From NCBI GenBank assembly GCA_018873225.1, contig JAEILZ010000003.1, forward strand, positions 2,914,001 to 2,978,000: 64,000 nucleotides of DNA, in the 5' to 3' direction. This document shows positions 10,521 to 23,600 of this stretch, piece after piece. A program made the position numbers and the translations under genes. Numbering within the stretch: position 1 is the stretch's first letter; every line of letters begins with the position of its first letter. The notes beneath the pieces are model-generated. The model was not told the DNA's origin, did no database searches, and saw only the letters and a program-made list of their open reading frames with translations. Origin of the DNA: [Phialemoniopsis] sp. UDSM-2020 (taxonomy: Eukaryota > Ascomycota > Sordariomycetes > Thyridiales > Thyridiaceae).

Positions 10521-11608
10521 TGTGATGAGTTGTTGTCTAGTTGGTGGTTGTCGAGGAGAAGAATAAGATGGAGGGGTAGCTTATGACGGAAGCTACAAAA
10601 TGTCAATCGCTGTCGGGTGGAGACCAGGAGCGGTGATCTAACGCGAGTCAGAGAAGGGAACAGAGAGCAGGGCAGAGGTGAGACTTGAGGGTGTGATCTT
10701 ACCGTTGATGATTCTGTAGAGGACTCAAAATGGGGTCAAAATGAGGAAAAGAAAAGGTGAGGTGAAGCTGAGATGATTGATTTGTGGTGCTGCGTGTGTT
10801 GTGTGAGGCTGTGATTTCCTCTACGCAGGTGGTCGTCACGGGGTGGGGGAGACCTGGGCTTGGTTGGCTCGAAGCGGTGGGCTGGGGGGAGCCAGAAGAA
10901 GCTTAAGGAAACCCAAAGATTTTGGGCGCTGCCTGTGGAAAGGCTGCCCCACTTTGTCACAGGGCTGAAAGATGGCTGGTGGCCTGCTGTGTGCTATGTG
11001 CTGAGTGTTGTGCTTCTCTCTGATGAATTCAAAGGACAAACCATACAAAGCAGCTTGACTGGAGTTTGTTTTTCTCCTCTCAGTGCCACTGTGGTGAGCG
11101 CAAACCACTGCTCTTTGCTATGCTTCATCAGCCAGGACTGTGTTGGAGTTAGGCTTCCCATTTTCACTTTTGGCACTGCCTTGCACAAAAGGCAGCGGTA
11201 AGGCAGAGTGGTGGTAACAACACCCAATTTCTTAACTACTACTAAAGTATTCACAATGAGCATCACAAGCTTATTGCTCTCTGTTCAATTAAGTACTTGC
11301 AGAATGTACCATAGAGCTTTAGGCATCTACAAAGCAAGTGGTTGCGAAGCTGATGCCGTTCAAGGTTCCGGGCGGTGATGTGCCTGGCTACCTACTGTGG
11401 TACTTGTCCCTAGCAGTAGTGCCTAAAAGAGGGGCTCAAGTGCTTGTCTAGTCTCAGGCCCAGCACAATCTAATCGCCCTGCCGCCGCCAACCCTGGTGA
11501 CGACGTCAGTCCTAGGCTCAACTCATCACCACCAACCCTCCTCAGCACAGAGCATCCGTCTCTGGTAGACCGTGACTCCCCAAGGTCTTGAATTCACAAT
11601 TCTGCATT
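10521..11608. other. Divergent promoter region SBA1/VPS24
   Basis: About 1.1 kb lies between the start codons of SBA1 (-) and VPS24 (+). It holds the heat-shock-like element listed next; otherwise no gene is seen. Confidence 0.5.
10897..10911. promoter_or_regulatory. Candidate heat-shock element upstream of SBA1
   Basis: The sequence AGAAGCTTAAGGAAA fits three alternating 5-bp HSF units (nGAAn-nTTCn-nGAAn) with one mismatch (TTA for TTC). It is about 377 bp upstream of the p23 start. Family knowledge that p23 is stress-inducible makes it plausible, but a single site of this quality can occur by chance. Confidence 0.3.
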
Positions 11609-12421
11609 ATGGACGCGATCAGGGGCTTCTTTGTGAAGCCTGATCCACAAACACAGGTGAGCTGAAGCGGCCCAGAGACATTGCGCATGGCGGCCCCAGC
11701 TGGCGAATTGGAACAGTCAATCCTCGGCCAACGTCTCGAGCTATGGAGCCATTTTCTGACATGCTACTCTCCTCAGCTTCGCAAATGCAATACTCTCATT
11801 CGCTCCAATATTCGCAAACTCGACCGCGACATCGCCTCGGTCAAGCAGGTCGAGACCAAGACCAAGAACCTGATCCTCCAGGCCGACCGCCGGGGACAAC
11901 GAGACCCAACCCGCGCAAAGCAGGCGCAAAAGGAAGTGCGCGACTTTGCCCGAGAACTGGTCCGCGCGCGCAAGACGTCATCACGCCTCGTCACTTCGCG
12001 CGCCCAGCTCAATAGCGTGGGGATGCAGGTCAACGAGGCCTTTGCCGTGCGCAAGATTGAGGGTTCCATCCGTGCCAGTGTAGGCATCATGAAGGACGTC
12101 AATACCCTGATCAAGCTTCCCGAACTAGCAGGCACTATGCAAGAGCTTAGTATGGAGCTCATGAAAGCCGGCATCATCGAGGAGATGGTCGGAGAATCCC
12201 TTCCCGAGGACGACATCGGGCTGGAAGAGGACGAGATGGCCGATACCGAGGTCGACAAGGTGCTCGGGGAGATTCTCAAAGATCGCATGGACAAGACGGG
12301 CAAGCTACCTTCGGTACCGGTCGAGCCGGAGAAGAAGATAGAGGAGCCCGAGGAGGACGAGGCCGAGACGGAAGCCATGATGGACCAAATGAGGAACAGG
12401 CTCGAGGCTTTGAGGAGTTGA
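11609..12421 (+). CDS. VPS24: ESCRT-III subunit VPS24 (CHMP3)
   Basis: Exon 1 (11609-11656) encodes MDAIRGFFVKPDPQTQ and exon 2 (11777-12421) continues with LRKCNTLIRSNIRKLDRDI, giving 230 aa. The intron is 120 nt (GTGAGC..CTCAG). The first ~16 residues form the amphipathic helix of Snf7-family proteins (KPDPxEQ-like). The basic helical core follows, then IRASVGIMKDVNTLIKLPEL. The C-terminus is acidic and ends in the MIM1-like helix DQMRNRLEALRS that recruits the Vps4 ATPase. The family acts with Snf7 and Vps2 on endosomal membranes to form multivesicular bodies. Length matches Vps24 (about 224 aa in yeast). Confidence 0.92.
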
Positions 12422-15400
12422 CCAAGTGTCTTGTATGGCACTCCTACTTTATGATTTCAATTTGGACATGGCGGGCGTCTGGTGTTGCGGTTCCTCGACT
12501 TTGTGTCAAGGATGTCTACTCGATCGTTGCAATTTCAAACGATAGGCATCAAAGCATTGGAAGGGATTCTCATGGCATATCTCTGCAATTTTCAATACGC
12601 TTCACAATGAGCATCTAGAATATACGCTCATAGAACGATTGAGCCCCGCCGTGAAATATTCCATTGCGTTCATTCTTCGCACTTACGAAAGATGACAACA
12701 GAGTTTCCTGACTTCCTAATGATCGCCCCGGGAGATTCGAAGCAGGCATCTCGTGTCAGTCAGTTCTACGGGTTGCTCCCTCGATGTGGTCATCAGGAAC
12801 AGCCAAGGCAAACAATAGACGACTTGAATAGTTGTATAAGCAAGCCTTGGAGGGTTCGTTGTGACAATTGTATTATATAGACCCATTGAACGGCATCTGA
12901 TAATACCCCTATACTAGCTCACCAAAAGAAAACCCTGTTTCATACATTTCATTCCCTTGCAAAAAATTGATATACTTCACTTCCTTGATAGCCTCAGCAT
13001 CGTTTAGCTTGCAAGACCGTGACTTCATTGAGCTCTGCTTCGCCCATGGGGCAACATTGCCTCTTGTGATACACTGAGAGAATATCGCATAGAACGGTAT
13101 GTAGGTAGTTTGACTTATCAGATTTTAAACAAGAACTCTCTGTTCCTATGTGCCTGCATGATCAAAACATTGTACCAGGTGTAAGTGCTTTGTGGAATCG
13201 TAGAGGACCAAACATAGCCTTCTACCATGGAACATTGCCATATCCTTCACGTCATGCTCGGTAGTTGAGCAACTCTCTGGACTCGGTAACATGTCTCTGG
13301 CAAGGAAGTACGATCTTCACAAGAGTGACTGCTTTCAGATGCCGAGCTTGAAGAGATCTGCAGCACAGCCGTTCGGCCAGCCGCGCGTCTAGGCGCATAA
13401 TGCATTTGCCACAGTCTTGCCGCTGAGCGACGTTACAGCCGGGAATTTGCCTGCTGGTTGGTTACCACCGCCTCCGAGCACAATTCCGATTCAGGTATCG
13501 AGTACATTGCACAACGGTCTAGAACTTGATGCTAGCTGTTAGACATGTCAGGCATGGCGAATTACTTCTGAATACGAACTGTGCCGTTCTTATTGCGCCC
13601 GACGTATGAGTGCACCTCTTCTTCGAAGAGTTCCAGATGTCATCCTGGCGGTGAGCATTGTAAACTCAGCATGGCAGAGAAATCCTCTCCGACAAGACCT
13701 AACCTTGGCACTCGAGGGAAGAGATCACGGTAAGAGAAAATATCCGTGAAGGTTCTCGGCCACAGGAGCATTTACCGGGATTACCTGACAACCCTCTCCC
13801 TCCGGGCCTGGGCCCCTTCCCGCGCTCGCCGTGATGCTTGATGTGCACCGTGCCTTAGCGTGGGGTGTTGATTGGGCACCCCCATCCCTCGTCACACACA
13901 TAAGTCTGTGATATCGAGAGGAGACATTAACGTTCTTGCATCTCGGCGAGTGGCGGTCTGGAGAAAAAGGACGCCTCGCGGCGCCATGCGGCGTCGTCTC
14001 GGACCGTTTTGCACAGCCAAGGTCGGAATTTGCACAAGATAGGGGCATGCTTGTGCATGAGTTGGATGGCGCCGGGGAAGATGCCCATTTGCTTCCTTTG
14101 GGGGACGCATAAGTGATGAGACGGGATTTATATTTTGAGTTGTGACTTGATGCGCGGCCTGCTTGGTAGACTGCATATTATGACCTCGACTTGCACGTTT
14201 TCCTTCTTTTCGATGTTGTGCATTGTGATACTGCCTTTGTGATACATATGTGATGAACGAGGACGTGATCTCACTACGCCAGTGGATAACGGTGAGAAAG
14301 GGAGCCGCCCATCAATGCGAGTTCATGCTATGCTGCGTTTTCGTGTTTCAACTTTATTTCTCCATTCACGCGCGTTCTGCGCCATGTCATGAGCTCAGAT
14401 CGACAACCTGTTATCGTGACCAAGTGGATAGGATACTAGTTTGGTCACGTTCGTAGATATCCTTTCCAAGTCTGGCGGACGATTTGGGAAGACGAAGGCG
14501 GTGGGAGAACGTGGGGGTTGCTCGCCTCCTACGCCAGTCCTTTGGCGACATCGCAGACACCTTTGCCTAGAGGTATCTTTGAATGTTGCAGGGCTAGGTG
14601 CCGGTAACGCCGTCGGGTGTTCTGTCTTGACAAGAGGATATTAAACCCTCTAGCACAGGCATTGTTCAATCACCTTCGCTGAAATAACTTGCAGTGTACT
14701 CCTAGCTACGATAGGCAGGTTGGTCCTCCAAACGAGAAGCTTGCGATAGGAGCGATAACCACCCCCTGATGCCACCAGACCGCGCGACCTGCCTCATCCC
14801 GCAGGTCCTGTTTGGGCCGATCTCGCAGGTGATTCCCCCGAAGGAACAGATGGGCTTCCCCAATCAACTTGCACAACCCGACACCTGAATACGGGATTGG
14901 GTACAGTGCTCTACCAATGAAGGTGGCTCGTCACATGCTCCTTTTGATTCCAGGACCGCGTGCAAACGAAAATAGGAGGGCTTAATATATGATGGGCGGG
15001 CTGAGATTGACCCCCGAAATAGTATCGAGGGGCTGATTACCACGAGAAGCCACACATGATGCCATCGCAGTGATCCCGAAGATAAACGTACACCCTTGAG
15101 TCTTGTTCCCCGTTCAGCATGGGGGAATTCCAGCTCCCAGGTCAACGGCGATGGAACCGAAATCTCATCTCGGCCACCCTGGCCAACCCCACGGTTGGGC
15201 TCGACCGACAGACAGGTAACGTTAACGTTTTATTAGCCAGGCGAGGCGGTCGCTCGAGCCGGGACCTCATCCGCGGCGTTTAGGATTGCGATACGCAAAA
15301 GGAAAGCAAGAAAAAAGCAACAGAGCATTGATGGACAGGCACAATGGCCACCGGAACGGCCCCCCGCGACAGGGACACCTGGTCTAGCTGCTTGTTGTGT

Positions 15401-18400
15401 TCTTGTGCTCGGACATTGCTTTCCCGCGGAACTCGGGAGGACAGGGAGCGAAGGCCTACCGCCTAGGCCACTTACCGCAGAAGGAAAGCAACCGGACAGA
15501 ACCAGGAGACTACCCTGGTCGAACATCAAGGATCCATTGAGAGTGGTGGCTTTCCTTGCTCTCGCTTCCAAGCCTCGGGTCTTCTCATTTCGCAAGCCCT
15601 GGCAAGCATGGACACCAGGCGCAATGCCGGCGCTCGCACCCGACGGGAAGGGGGGATGTGGAATCTCTGGGGCTGTCAGTTTCGCTTGTGACAGACGGTC
15701 GGAAAAGGGTCAAGATCTTCCATGGATTGTTCCAACGCGCTGGCTAGATTCTGCTAAGGAGAAGTGACAGATTCACATCCACTGTAAAGCGGAGTAGCGA
15801 CCCCCGCCGAACCGTAACCGTAGCCGATGGGACATTTCCAGTTCAGGTCGGTGGCCGGAGAAGGCGAAGGCTCACCCTCTCCGCAAACAGGGTCCTCGGG
15901 GAAATCTCACTAAAGAATTGCCTAGCACGGTCGAGGACTCCATACCGGGGCCTAAGAGCCTAACAGGTGTCATGAGTCGAGGTTGGTCGGTAAGGCTCCG
16001 AAACACGAGTCGGCGGGTTATGCTCAGGGTTTGCTGGCCCGATCGGGAAATGCGGTCGGTTCGCGGGGTTTTGCCCGTTCGTGATCATTTTGATTGCTAC
16101 GAAAGAGTTTTCATTCTTATTGCAATAGGTACAGGGCGAGCGCAGTGGGTAGCATCATTTCTTCTGCAATTGATTCAAGGGATGATCATCGTATATCATT
16201 TTGTGATAGCACAAACAGACTCAGCTGTGAATAGCAAAGCTGAATGAAATCGCAGTGTCTGGCTGGCATGGGAGTTTGCTTTTTTCAGGTGCAGCGCGCG
16301 GAAGACGGGTGTGGCTTTGAGTGGCTGGACTGGCTGGAATGACCCGAGCGGGTGGCTCGTGAGAACACCAAAGTCTATCAATGCTGAACCGGACCGCGGT
16401 GCGTTTCCTACTTTACCCTACACTCCTCGGTTTCAGCCACTGTGGCCTTGATGCACATGACAATGTAAAGGAGCTTCATGCTCCAGGCAAAATGATATTC
16501 CCGACGTGAAAGCTGGCCGACCGGCCTGGGGCTTTCTTAGCGCTCCTCGTGGCCCAGCATGTATGTACTTGTAGGGCATCGAGAACCCGTAGCAGGCCGT
16601 AGTGGGCCACGTTGGACCCTGAAAATCAAATGCAATGGGCATCACTGGTCGCTAGCCTCGGGTCCTGGATGCACGCTTCCCGAGGCACTACGCCCTCCTT
16701 ACCTCTGTCTGGAAGTGGTACGGAGTAGATCCGGGAATTGCACGGGACTCTGAACCCTGGGCGCGGAGTGGGTGTGCGAACGACTGTTACTTGACTCGTC
16801 CTAGTGTTGGCTTCGGGAGAGCGGGTGGGTTCTCGTGGGTTCGGATGGGTGGGGAAGAGAGCCACTCTGCCACTGAACCAGAGTGAACCAGACTGACCCA
16901 GAGTGATCTGCCTGCTGAATTCCGGGGAGGCGGCTCGGCTATCGCGTAGCCGCCTAGTCGAGTTTTGGTCGTCTTGGAACCAGAGGAGCGCTTTTGAGGA
17001 TGAGCGGTGATGGCCCGGCGGTGTGTAATGCACGAGGGAACACAGACACTCTCGAGGCACTCTACCAGTTCTGGGAATGGGTATGAGCAGCACTCTGCAG
17101 GACGCCAGTGCGGAAGTGGTACTCCAAAAGAGGCGGTCAACGATGCACTGCATCCAAGTCGATGCGAAACAGCCTCTGAGCGCCCGCGTCCACCTAAGCA
17201 ATCGGATCCATCCTCTGTGCGCAAACGGGGCCGAGCCAGCAAGAAACAATTTTCTCGATGATACTTTACAGATGAAAAAGGTAATGCAAAGATCCGTGTC
17301 AGCAAACGCATCGCCAACAGAGCCAGAACAAACGGTGAGCAAGCAGCCAACGCGCATCGGCATGTCGGAAAGTCTATGCTTTGCCCAAATTTGCGTCATC
17401 CCGCAACCACAATAACTTGTTTTACGACTCGTCTGCGATCGGGAATTTGGAAAGGGGGTGTGTCACCTCGGGTAGGGCAGAAGGGTGTGTGAATAGGCAA
17501 ATGCTTTTGGTGTCGGGACCAGCTTGGTAGGTAGTTTGCCAAGTTGGTCCTCCTCGCGAGGCGGCCTAATAATTGATCAAACAACAAAAGCTTGCTCGTA
17601 AACATGGCGCAGAGCGATGAGAGAGCCAGAGCGAATAATACCCTACCGTACCTCGTAAGTGACGTTACGACACGATACGATTACGATGCTGTCATCTCGC
17701 CGCAGGCAGTCATCAGTCATCCTCATCATACCGACCGAGTAAGCATTTGATTAGCAAAGCCATATGGGTGGCCGATTGAACGGGAATGATGGGAATGATG
17801 GATGGTAGGATGAGAGCAAAGCGGTCGAGTTACAAGCCGGGCACCAATGGCAGTGTTGTCCTGCCTTCCCCAGCTCTGACTCATGGAGGATGCCATCCAA
17901 TCTGATGGACGGTGCGCTGTTCTCCGATGCCATTGTCCGACCAGCCTTTTAGGCTTTCGGGGCAGGTTCGCAAATGGACAAACAGCCTATGGCGGTCGGG
18001 GAGGGGACGTAAGGAGACCGCCGAAGCCAGTGGAAATAACCTGGGCGAAGGCATGGTCACCAACCTCGAGGCGCTATCACGGGCGACACAACTCGGGATT
18101 ACAGTGGACAAAGGCCATTGTTCAGTGCATGTGGGCGGTCGGTCGGAGCGGCGCCCTCCCCCAACCACCTCCCTGACAACATGAAGCAACTGGCTGGAAG
18201 TTTCCCCGTGGCCAAACAAAGCAATGGACGCACACCACACCACCTCAAGGCTGTAAATTTGGGTGAGTTGTCTTTTGTTACTTTCTGTCGGCCGTATCAG
18301 GACAAAGCAGGGCTGTTGACAAAAGTGATTGTTTGTTTGCATGTTTGCAAGGAGGGAAGATGAAAAAAGAAAGTTGTTGGGCTGGTTACGGCCGGCTGCT

Positions 18401-20184
18401 TAAACCTGCTCTCGAAGCATAATGACATATCGCATCTGGCCGCAACAAACCAAATCACCAGTGCTTGTTGGAAGATTGCCGACGCAGCAAATTACCGTTC
18501 AGTATCAGGGCAGCAAACATTGCAAGCCCTCCCTGACATGGCCCTCGGGATGAAGTCTCAGATGCGATCGGGATGGCTTGTTTCTTGGCTTGCTGCTTGT
18601 CTCATTCACGACACGCACGCCCGTTCCGTCGTTTCTTTTGCGCACCGACACCCCAGCTCATCCCAGCGTGGCATCCAGGAAAAAAGGATGGGCGGTGTAA
18701 AATTGCAGCTTTGATCTTGGCCGGCGGGAGAGAAGCCTTGTTTTTTTCTTCTTTATTTCTCTCAATTTCTTTTGTCCCATAGCACCTTGCTTTGCTTGTT
18801 TGACATGCTTGCACCGGGTGGACGGGTAGGCTCCGGCAACAAGGGCCCCAGGCTGTCGACAGGGTAAAGCAGGGAAAGTCTAGAAGGATGGATGAATTAA
18901 TCGATGGATCCTTGATGGGGCATCTTTCAGCCCAGACCTTCATTCCGGGACCTTGGCCCATGCTTCCCCCGGCCTCTCTCCCGGCTCCCAGACAGGCCAG
19001 ACAGACACCCAGACTACCGCACGCCCATTCCAACTTCCCCGAGCGACGCTAGGCAATGATGTCCGCCATGAGTCGTACTCTGTACACCCCCCTTCTGGCT
19101 GAGCTTTGATCCTGGGGGGGCGGACGGGAGAGCTGCATGCTCTGATAGTGTCAGAGAGCGGTCAGACACGGTCAGGATGACTGACCTGCCTGAAAGAAAA
19201 GCAACAAACCCCATACATAGAAGCGTGATGACAAGCAACCAAAAAAGGCGGTAAGCCTTGCATTTGGGGGTGCCACTGCCTTACATTGTTTGCTGTGTGT
19301 GATGGGATGGGATAGGATGCGATGGGGGGAGGCGGAGGTGGGCGGCCTTCTCCCCGACAAAGCAAACCTCGACTCTATCACTATCACGACACGCCCCCCC
19401 TTGTCTCATCTCTTCCCATCACTCTCCACCCCACCCCTTCTCCCCACGCCGACTCGTCGACTCGTGCCCAGGCATTGCCAGACCCGCGGGCCAATACCCG
19501 TGTGCCCGTGGCCTAGTCTGCTGCCTCGGGGGCGGCGCACGTCGATGAATCATTCCTGAGCGTGGCTCTCCTGTGCTCGCCTGGCTCTCGGTCCTCGCTC
19601 GCACACCCCCCTCCCCTACCTAGGTACTCCTCTCCCCCATGCCGCCCCCATTCCCGAGTCCAAGCCCAAAAGCCCATCCCGCTCCATTGTCTAGCCTGTA
19701 CACTACCCCATCCATCTATCCACACCCTCAAGCCATGTCGGCTTCCCCCCGTGTCTGTTGTCGAGTATATTATTGTTCCTCCTCGGCCTCAATCCTGCTA
19801 CCCGCTCCCCTTCTCCCCTTTCTCTTGTTCAACTATATCCTGTTTCTCCCTGGCGACCTAATACACCAAACTCATCATCGCAGAGTCTCAGCAAACCATA
19901 TTCACTAATACAACAAAGCAAAACCTGCTTTTGCCGACTTACATACACCGAGGCTGCCTCACCCCCACTACACGCGCGCAGCACTTACACCCAACCTTGG
20001 CCACGACTTATACGCCCGACGCGCCACGTCACAGCGAACAGCACAACCACCGCACAGCACAGGATTTTATAAAAACCTGTCTACGAGGCGTGCAAAACCC
20101 ACTTGGGACCGACCTGGATCACGGTCAACTTCACCATTTTATTCCACTCTCGAGTGCGCAATACAACACCACATAACCGCAGCC
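12422..20184. other. 7.8-kb region without recognisable genes
   Basis: I read both strands and found only short or low-information ORFs (the longest, on the minus strand at 16626-17399, has no domain and overlaps another equally undistinguished frame). Composition is ordinary (around half GC), with no sign of RIP-type AT enrichment and no terminal repeats. From about 19380 to 19900 the sequence becomes strongly pyrimidine-rich, as in fungal promoters, leading into the gene at 20185. It could be a long regulatory region or contain non-coding RNAs; the sequence alone does not say. Confidence 0.5.
20068..20075 (+). promoter_or_regulatory. TATA box of the 20185 gene
   Basis: TATAAAAA lies 117 bp upstream of the ATG, downstream of the pyrimidine-rich stretch. 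If used, the leader is under ~90 nt, which would make most of the upstream region non-transcribed promoter. Confidence 0.5.
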
Positions 20185-20667
20185 ATGTACGGCTCATACG
20201 GCTCGTATAGCTCCATGTGCACGGTGCAGATGTCGGCACCCCTCGACATCAGCTCCAGCTACCTCTCCAAGCAGCAAGACGCAAGTTGCGCCTTTCCCTC
20301 ATGGCCACGCAGGACCTCGCTCTCCGAGTCGGACTGCGAGCAGCGCGCCACTTCTTTCCTATCTGACGAGGATCTCTTTCCCACCGAGGTCTTCGAGGAC
20401 GATGCCCAGAGCGTCTCAAGCGCCAGCAGCAGCAGCATCTCCACGCCCACCTCCGGATCCCCTCAGATCGTCACCGAGGCCCAGCTCCTCGAGATGGAGC
20501 GCGAGAGGCAGGCTTACCAGCGCGAGGTGACCCGTTTCCTACTCTCCGAGAAGGAGCGCAGGAGACAGGCCGCCGGAAAGCGACAGAGGCGATCCAGCTC
20601 TCACTCCAAGAAGAGCCCCAAGGCCAAGCACAACTTGGCTCCTATCGCCGAGGCTGGTGGCGAGTGA
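20185..20667 (+). CDS. Small Ser-rich protein with basic helical tail, function unknown
   Basis: A single-exon ORF of 160 aa starts MYGSYGSYSSMCTVQM. The first ~60 residues are Ser/Tyr-rich. The middle is acidic and Ser-rich (SDEDLFPTEVFEDDAQSV then a Ser/Thr tract). The C-terminal third predicts a charged helix (EAQLLEMERERQAYQREVTRFLLSEK) that ends in clustered Lys/Arg (RRRQAAGKRQRR) resembling a bipartite nuclear localisation signal. Codon use is strongly C/G-ending, and the ATG has a good context (GCCATG). I recognise no Pfam-type domain. The layout and the huge flanking regions suggest a regulated, possibly nuclear, protein; that is inference. Confidence 0.75.
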   Translation: MYGSYGSYSSMCTVQMSAPLDISSSYLSKQQDASCAFPSWPRRTSLSESDCEQRATSFLSDEDLFPTEVFEDDAQSVSSASSSSISTPTSGSPQIVTEAQLLEMERERQAYQREVTRFLLSEKERRRQAAGKRQRRSSSHSKKSPKAKHNLAPIAEAGGE

Positions 20668-23600
20668 ATCGGGAATGTGTCACCATTTCTGGTGTGGCTC
20701 ATGTCACTCTGAATATAGTGTAAGCTTACTCATCTGCCTGCTTCACCAGCATGATGCACCGGACAAGCAATCGCTAACACCGAACCACCCTAAAGGCTTA
20801 ATAATCTATTCCGTCTTCATCTTCCTCTCTTGATGAGAGGATGGACTCACCACCCGCATGTCGAGATCGACACGGCATTTCAACGACGTCGCAGTTTCAC
20901 TTCGGGTCAGCACGGTTGACGAGGAAGGGCTTGTTCAACCGCCCTGTAAGACTCGCACCGCATCCGGCAGATTTATTTGTCATGGCAGTGTGCGGCTTGC
21001 CCATGCACCTCCGGCACAGGGAACTGCAATCAAGGAGCTGAGCCCAGGAGGCCATCGGTGGATCACGGCCAGCCAGCTCGGGATGTTTCAGTTGTCCGGA
21101 TCACGGACGGACTGTCACCGACTTTTCATTCTCCTCGCCAATGACGGCGACCATAGATCTTGTCTACCCTCTACCGCAGCCGGCGATGCGCGGTTTTTCG
21201 TTACACATTGAGGAGGTGTGGTGTCGCACCGAACAACCCGATCATCGAACAGGGTTGGCCGCTGGGCATGCGACCCCGGGGAAGGTCTCTTACACTGCAT
21301 CACAGCCAATATCCGGCTGCGAGCATACACTTTTGGATTTGGATTTCATCTTACAACTTTTGCGAGCGATCATGGATTACAGCGTGGGCATATCGAAGCG
21401 ATCATTTTCCTTTGGGGCAATCATCGCATCATCATACATTCGGAGTACTCAGGGAGCATCCAAGATTACAGATATCCTCACGGCGCAACATACACATACC
21501 CTAATTATTAGCATAGCGTTTCTTTGGTCAGTTTTTAGATAGCATGATACCCCCTCTTCCCTCTGCCGTCGTACGCGACGAGCAGCCAACCACGGGACAT
21601 TAGTTTAGCAGCACAATCTGAGTTATATCAACTTACTTCCAAATCACTGCAATACCTTGCCACATGTGATCTCATTACCGATATCTTCTTGCAAACCAAC
21701 ACATGCAAACAAAGTGTATGTGTCGTCAACAAACGCAACCTACTGACATACTTTCCGTAGTTAGCCACGCGAGCGCGACATTTGACCCGTGTGGCGCATA
21801 TGACTGATGGCAGGGAGGAGCTCCCGGATGCTCGACCGGTTGTCTGTCCCACGGAGAATCTAAGTTCGCGTGTTCGACTACAAAATTTTAGTCTTCTTTT
21901 GCCATGCGCCGTGTCATGGCACGCGTGTCATGGCCGCGCCCTCCCCGGAGTCTCGGATGGAGGGCTGGCACGGCTGGGCATTGGCTGGCGGTCGCAACAC
22001 CGGACAACACCCATCTCGGGGTAGGGAGGGGAGGAGCACGGGGAAATAAGGGATGCGTCGAGGGCAAAATTCTGGGCCTTGCCGCTCTGTCGGCCGTCGG
22101 GAAAGTTTATCTTTTCTTACACAGAAGCTAGAATTGTTCTTTTTTCTCTGGCACACTACTTAGTTGCTCGCTCCGCGTCTTTCGTCGACACGAGCGGCTA
22201 AACGTGAACCGGCCGACTCGCCGACTCGTGGCGAGAGACTCGAGTCAAATCTCGGGATGTTATGAGACGCTCGCCGTCGGCGAGGACTGTTGGTCACATT
22301 TCCAATCTCCCCTTTTCTAGCTTCGAGCCCAACACCATTCACAAACAATGTTGCAGAGGCGTGGCCAACTACGGCTCCAGGGGGTGTAAACGAATACCTC
22401 CCTTTCGCTTGCTGTCGTGATCAATGTGTCTCGCCCGTTTCGTCAAGTGACGAGTAGGTGTGATTGGGGTGCCGGCGCCGTGTGCGCGAGCAGCTTCCAG
22501 CCACAGCCCGCCCAATCAACTTACAGAGGCTACCTTCGAGGCTCTCATTCGTCGCGCCGAAATATATTTCGAGACGCACCCGCAGGTTCACGAATGCCCG
22601 TGACTCGGCCACTCCATATGATAGCTCAAAACAAATAGATTGCGCAGTTTCTCATTGTTGAGAAGGAGAGGTGGATTGGGGCGAGGAAAACACCTTGAAG
22701 CAGAATGTTGAGCAACAGTAGAGTGTTGAGCGTGATACAGGACCTTGTCCTGTACTGCTCTACTGCTCCGTGATGGACCGACAAGCTCCATCTTGCAAAA
22801 GGTTCCCCTTGTGGTTCTTCGTGAGTGCTTGTGACATTCAAATTGACCTACTACGGCAGATGTTAGTCCGACAAAGCTTCGAGTCTCCGGGGTACGTCCT
22901 TGCTTGTTGCCGTGCAGCTCAAAGATCGATAATGCAGCCAACACCGCACTGGTGCGGGGAGGCTACACAGAAAGACAACGACCGGCGATGATCACAAATA
23001 CGAACGTTGCGCAAAGGTAGTTTCATATGCTTCATCACTACGGTCCTTTCGTCGCGGTTGGTTTCGTTTCGTAGGCCGAAAGTCGGCGATGCAACATTGA
23101 AGATTGAGAAGACCTAGCACCCCTTGGCTTGCGCCACCATCGCGCTCATGGCATGAGCGAGGGCAATGCAAGATGAGTGTGATAGTGATGGAGCCCGATG
23201 TGATGATCAAGTTGTTGACACTAGCAACTCTGCAAGGGCAAAGGAAATCTAAATACAGAAAATCTTTTCCTATCTTATCACCTCAGCTCTGGACATATCC
23301 GGAAAGCTCTTCGTTTGCTGTGATGTTCTCAAGATGAGTTCCACCACCTAGACGATATGGATGCTACCTTGCGGCTTGCCTAGACGGTTCGCAGGACCCA
23401 AGATGCAAGGATGCAGCCCGCGATATGCGCTTCCGAGGATGCAAGGTCGGCGATCATTAAAAACGTCTGGAGCGTGTGTGTGCGTGCGCCGTGGTGGTGG
23501 TGGAGACTTGAGCAAAAGTGATATATTGCCGTTGATAGCGGCGAATTTCTGGCTAATAGCTTTCTTCAATCGACCTTGATTGTAGCTCAGCACTCAGGGC

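Noticed and set aside
11773..12441. 222-aa ORF antisense to VPS24
   Set aside because: Ser-rich shadow of the VPS24 frame; the sense protein matches a known family.
14415..14449. Inverted repeat CGTGACCAA...TTGGTCACG
   Set aside because: A 9-bp stem with a 17-nt loop is expected several times by chance in 64 kb, and no gene end or element border coincides with it.
16626..17399. 257-aa minus-strand ORF in the gene desert
   Set aside because: No domain, odd amino-acid mix (many Arg, Cys, Pro), and an overlapping frame of similar length; looks like a chance opening in GC-rich DNA.
23400..23445. Two-copy imperfect repeat around GATGCAAGG
   Set aside because: Only two short degenerate copies; not a CRISPR-like or satellite array.
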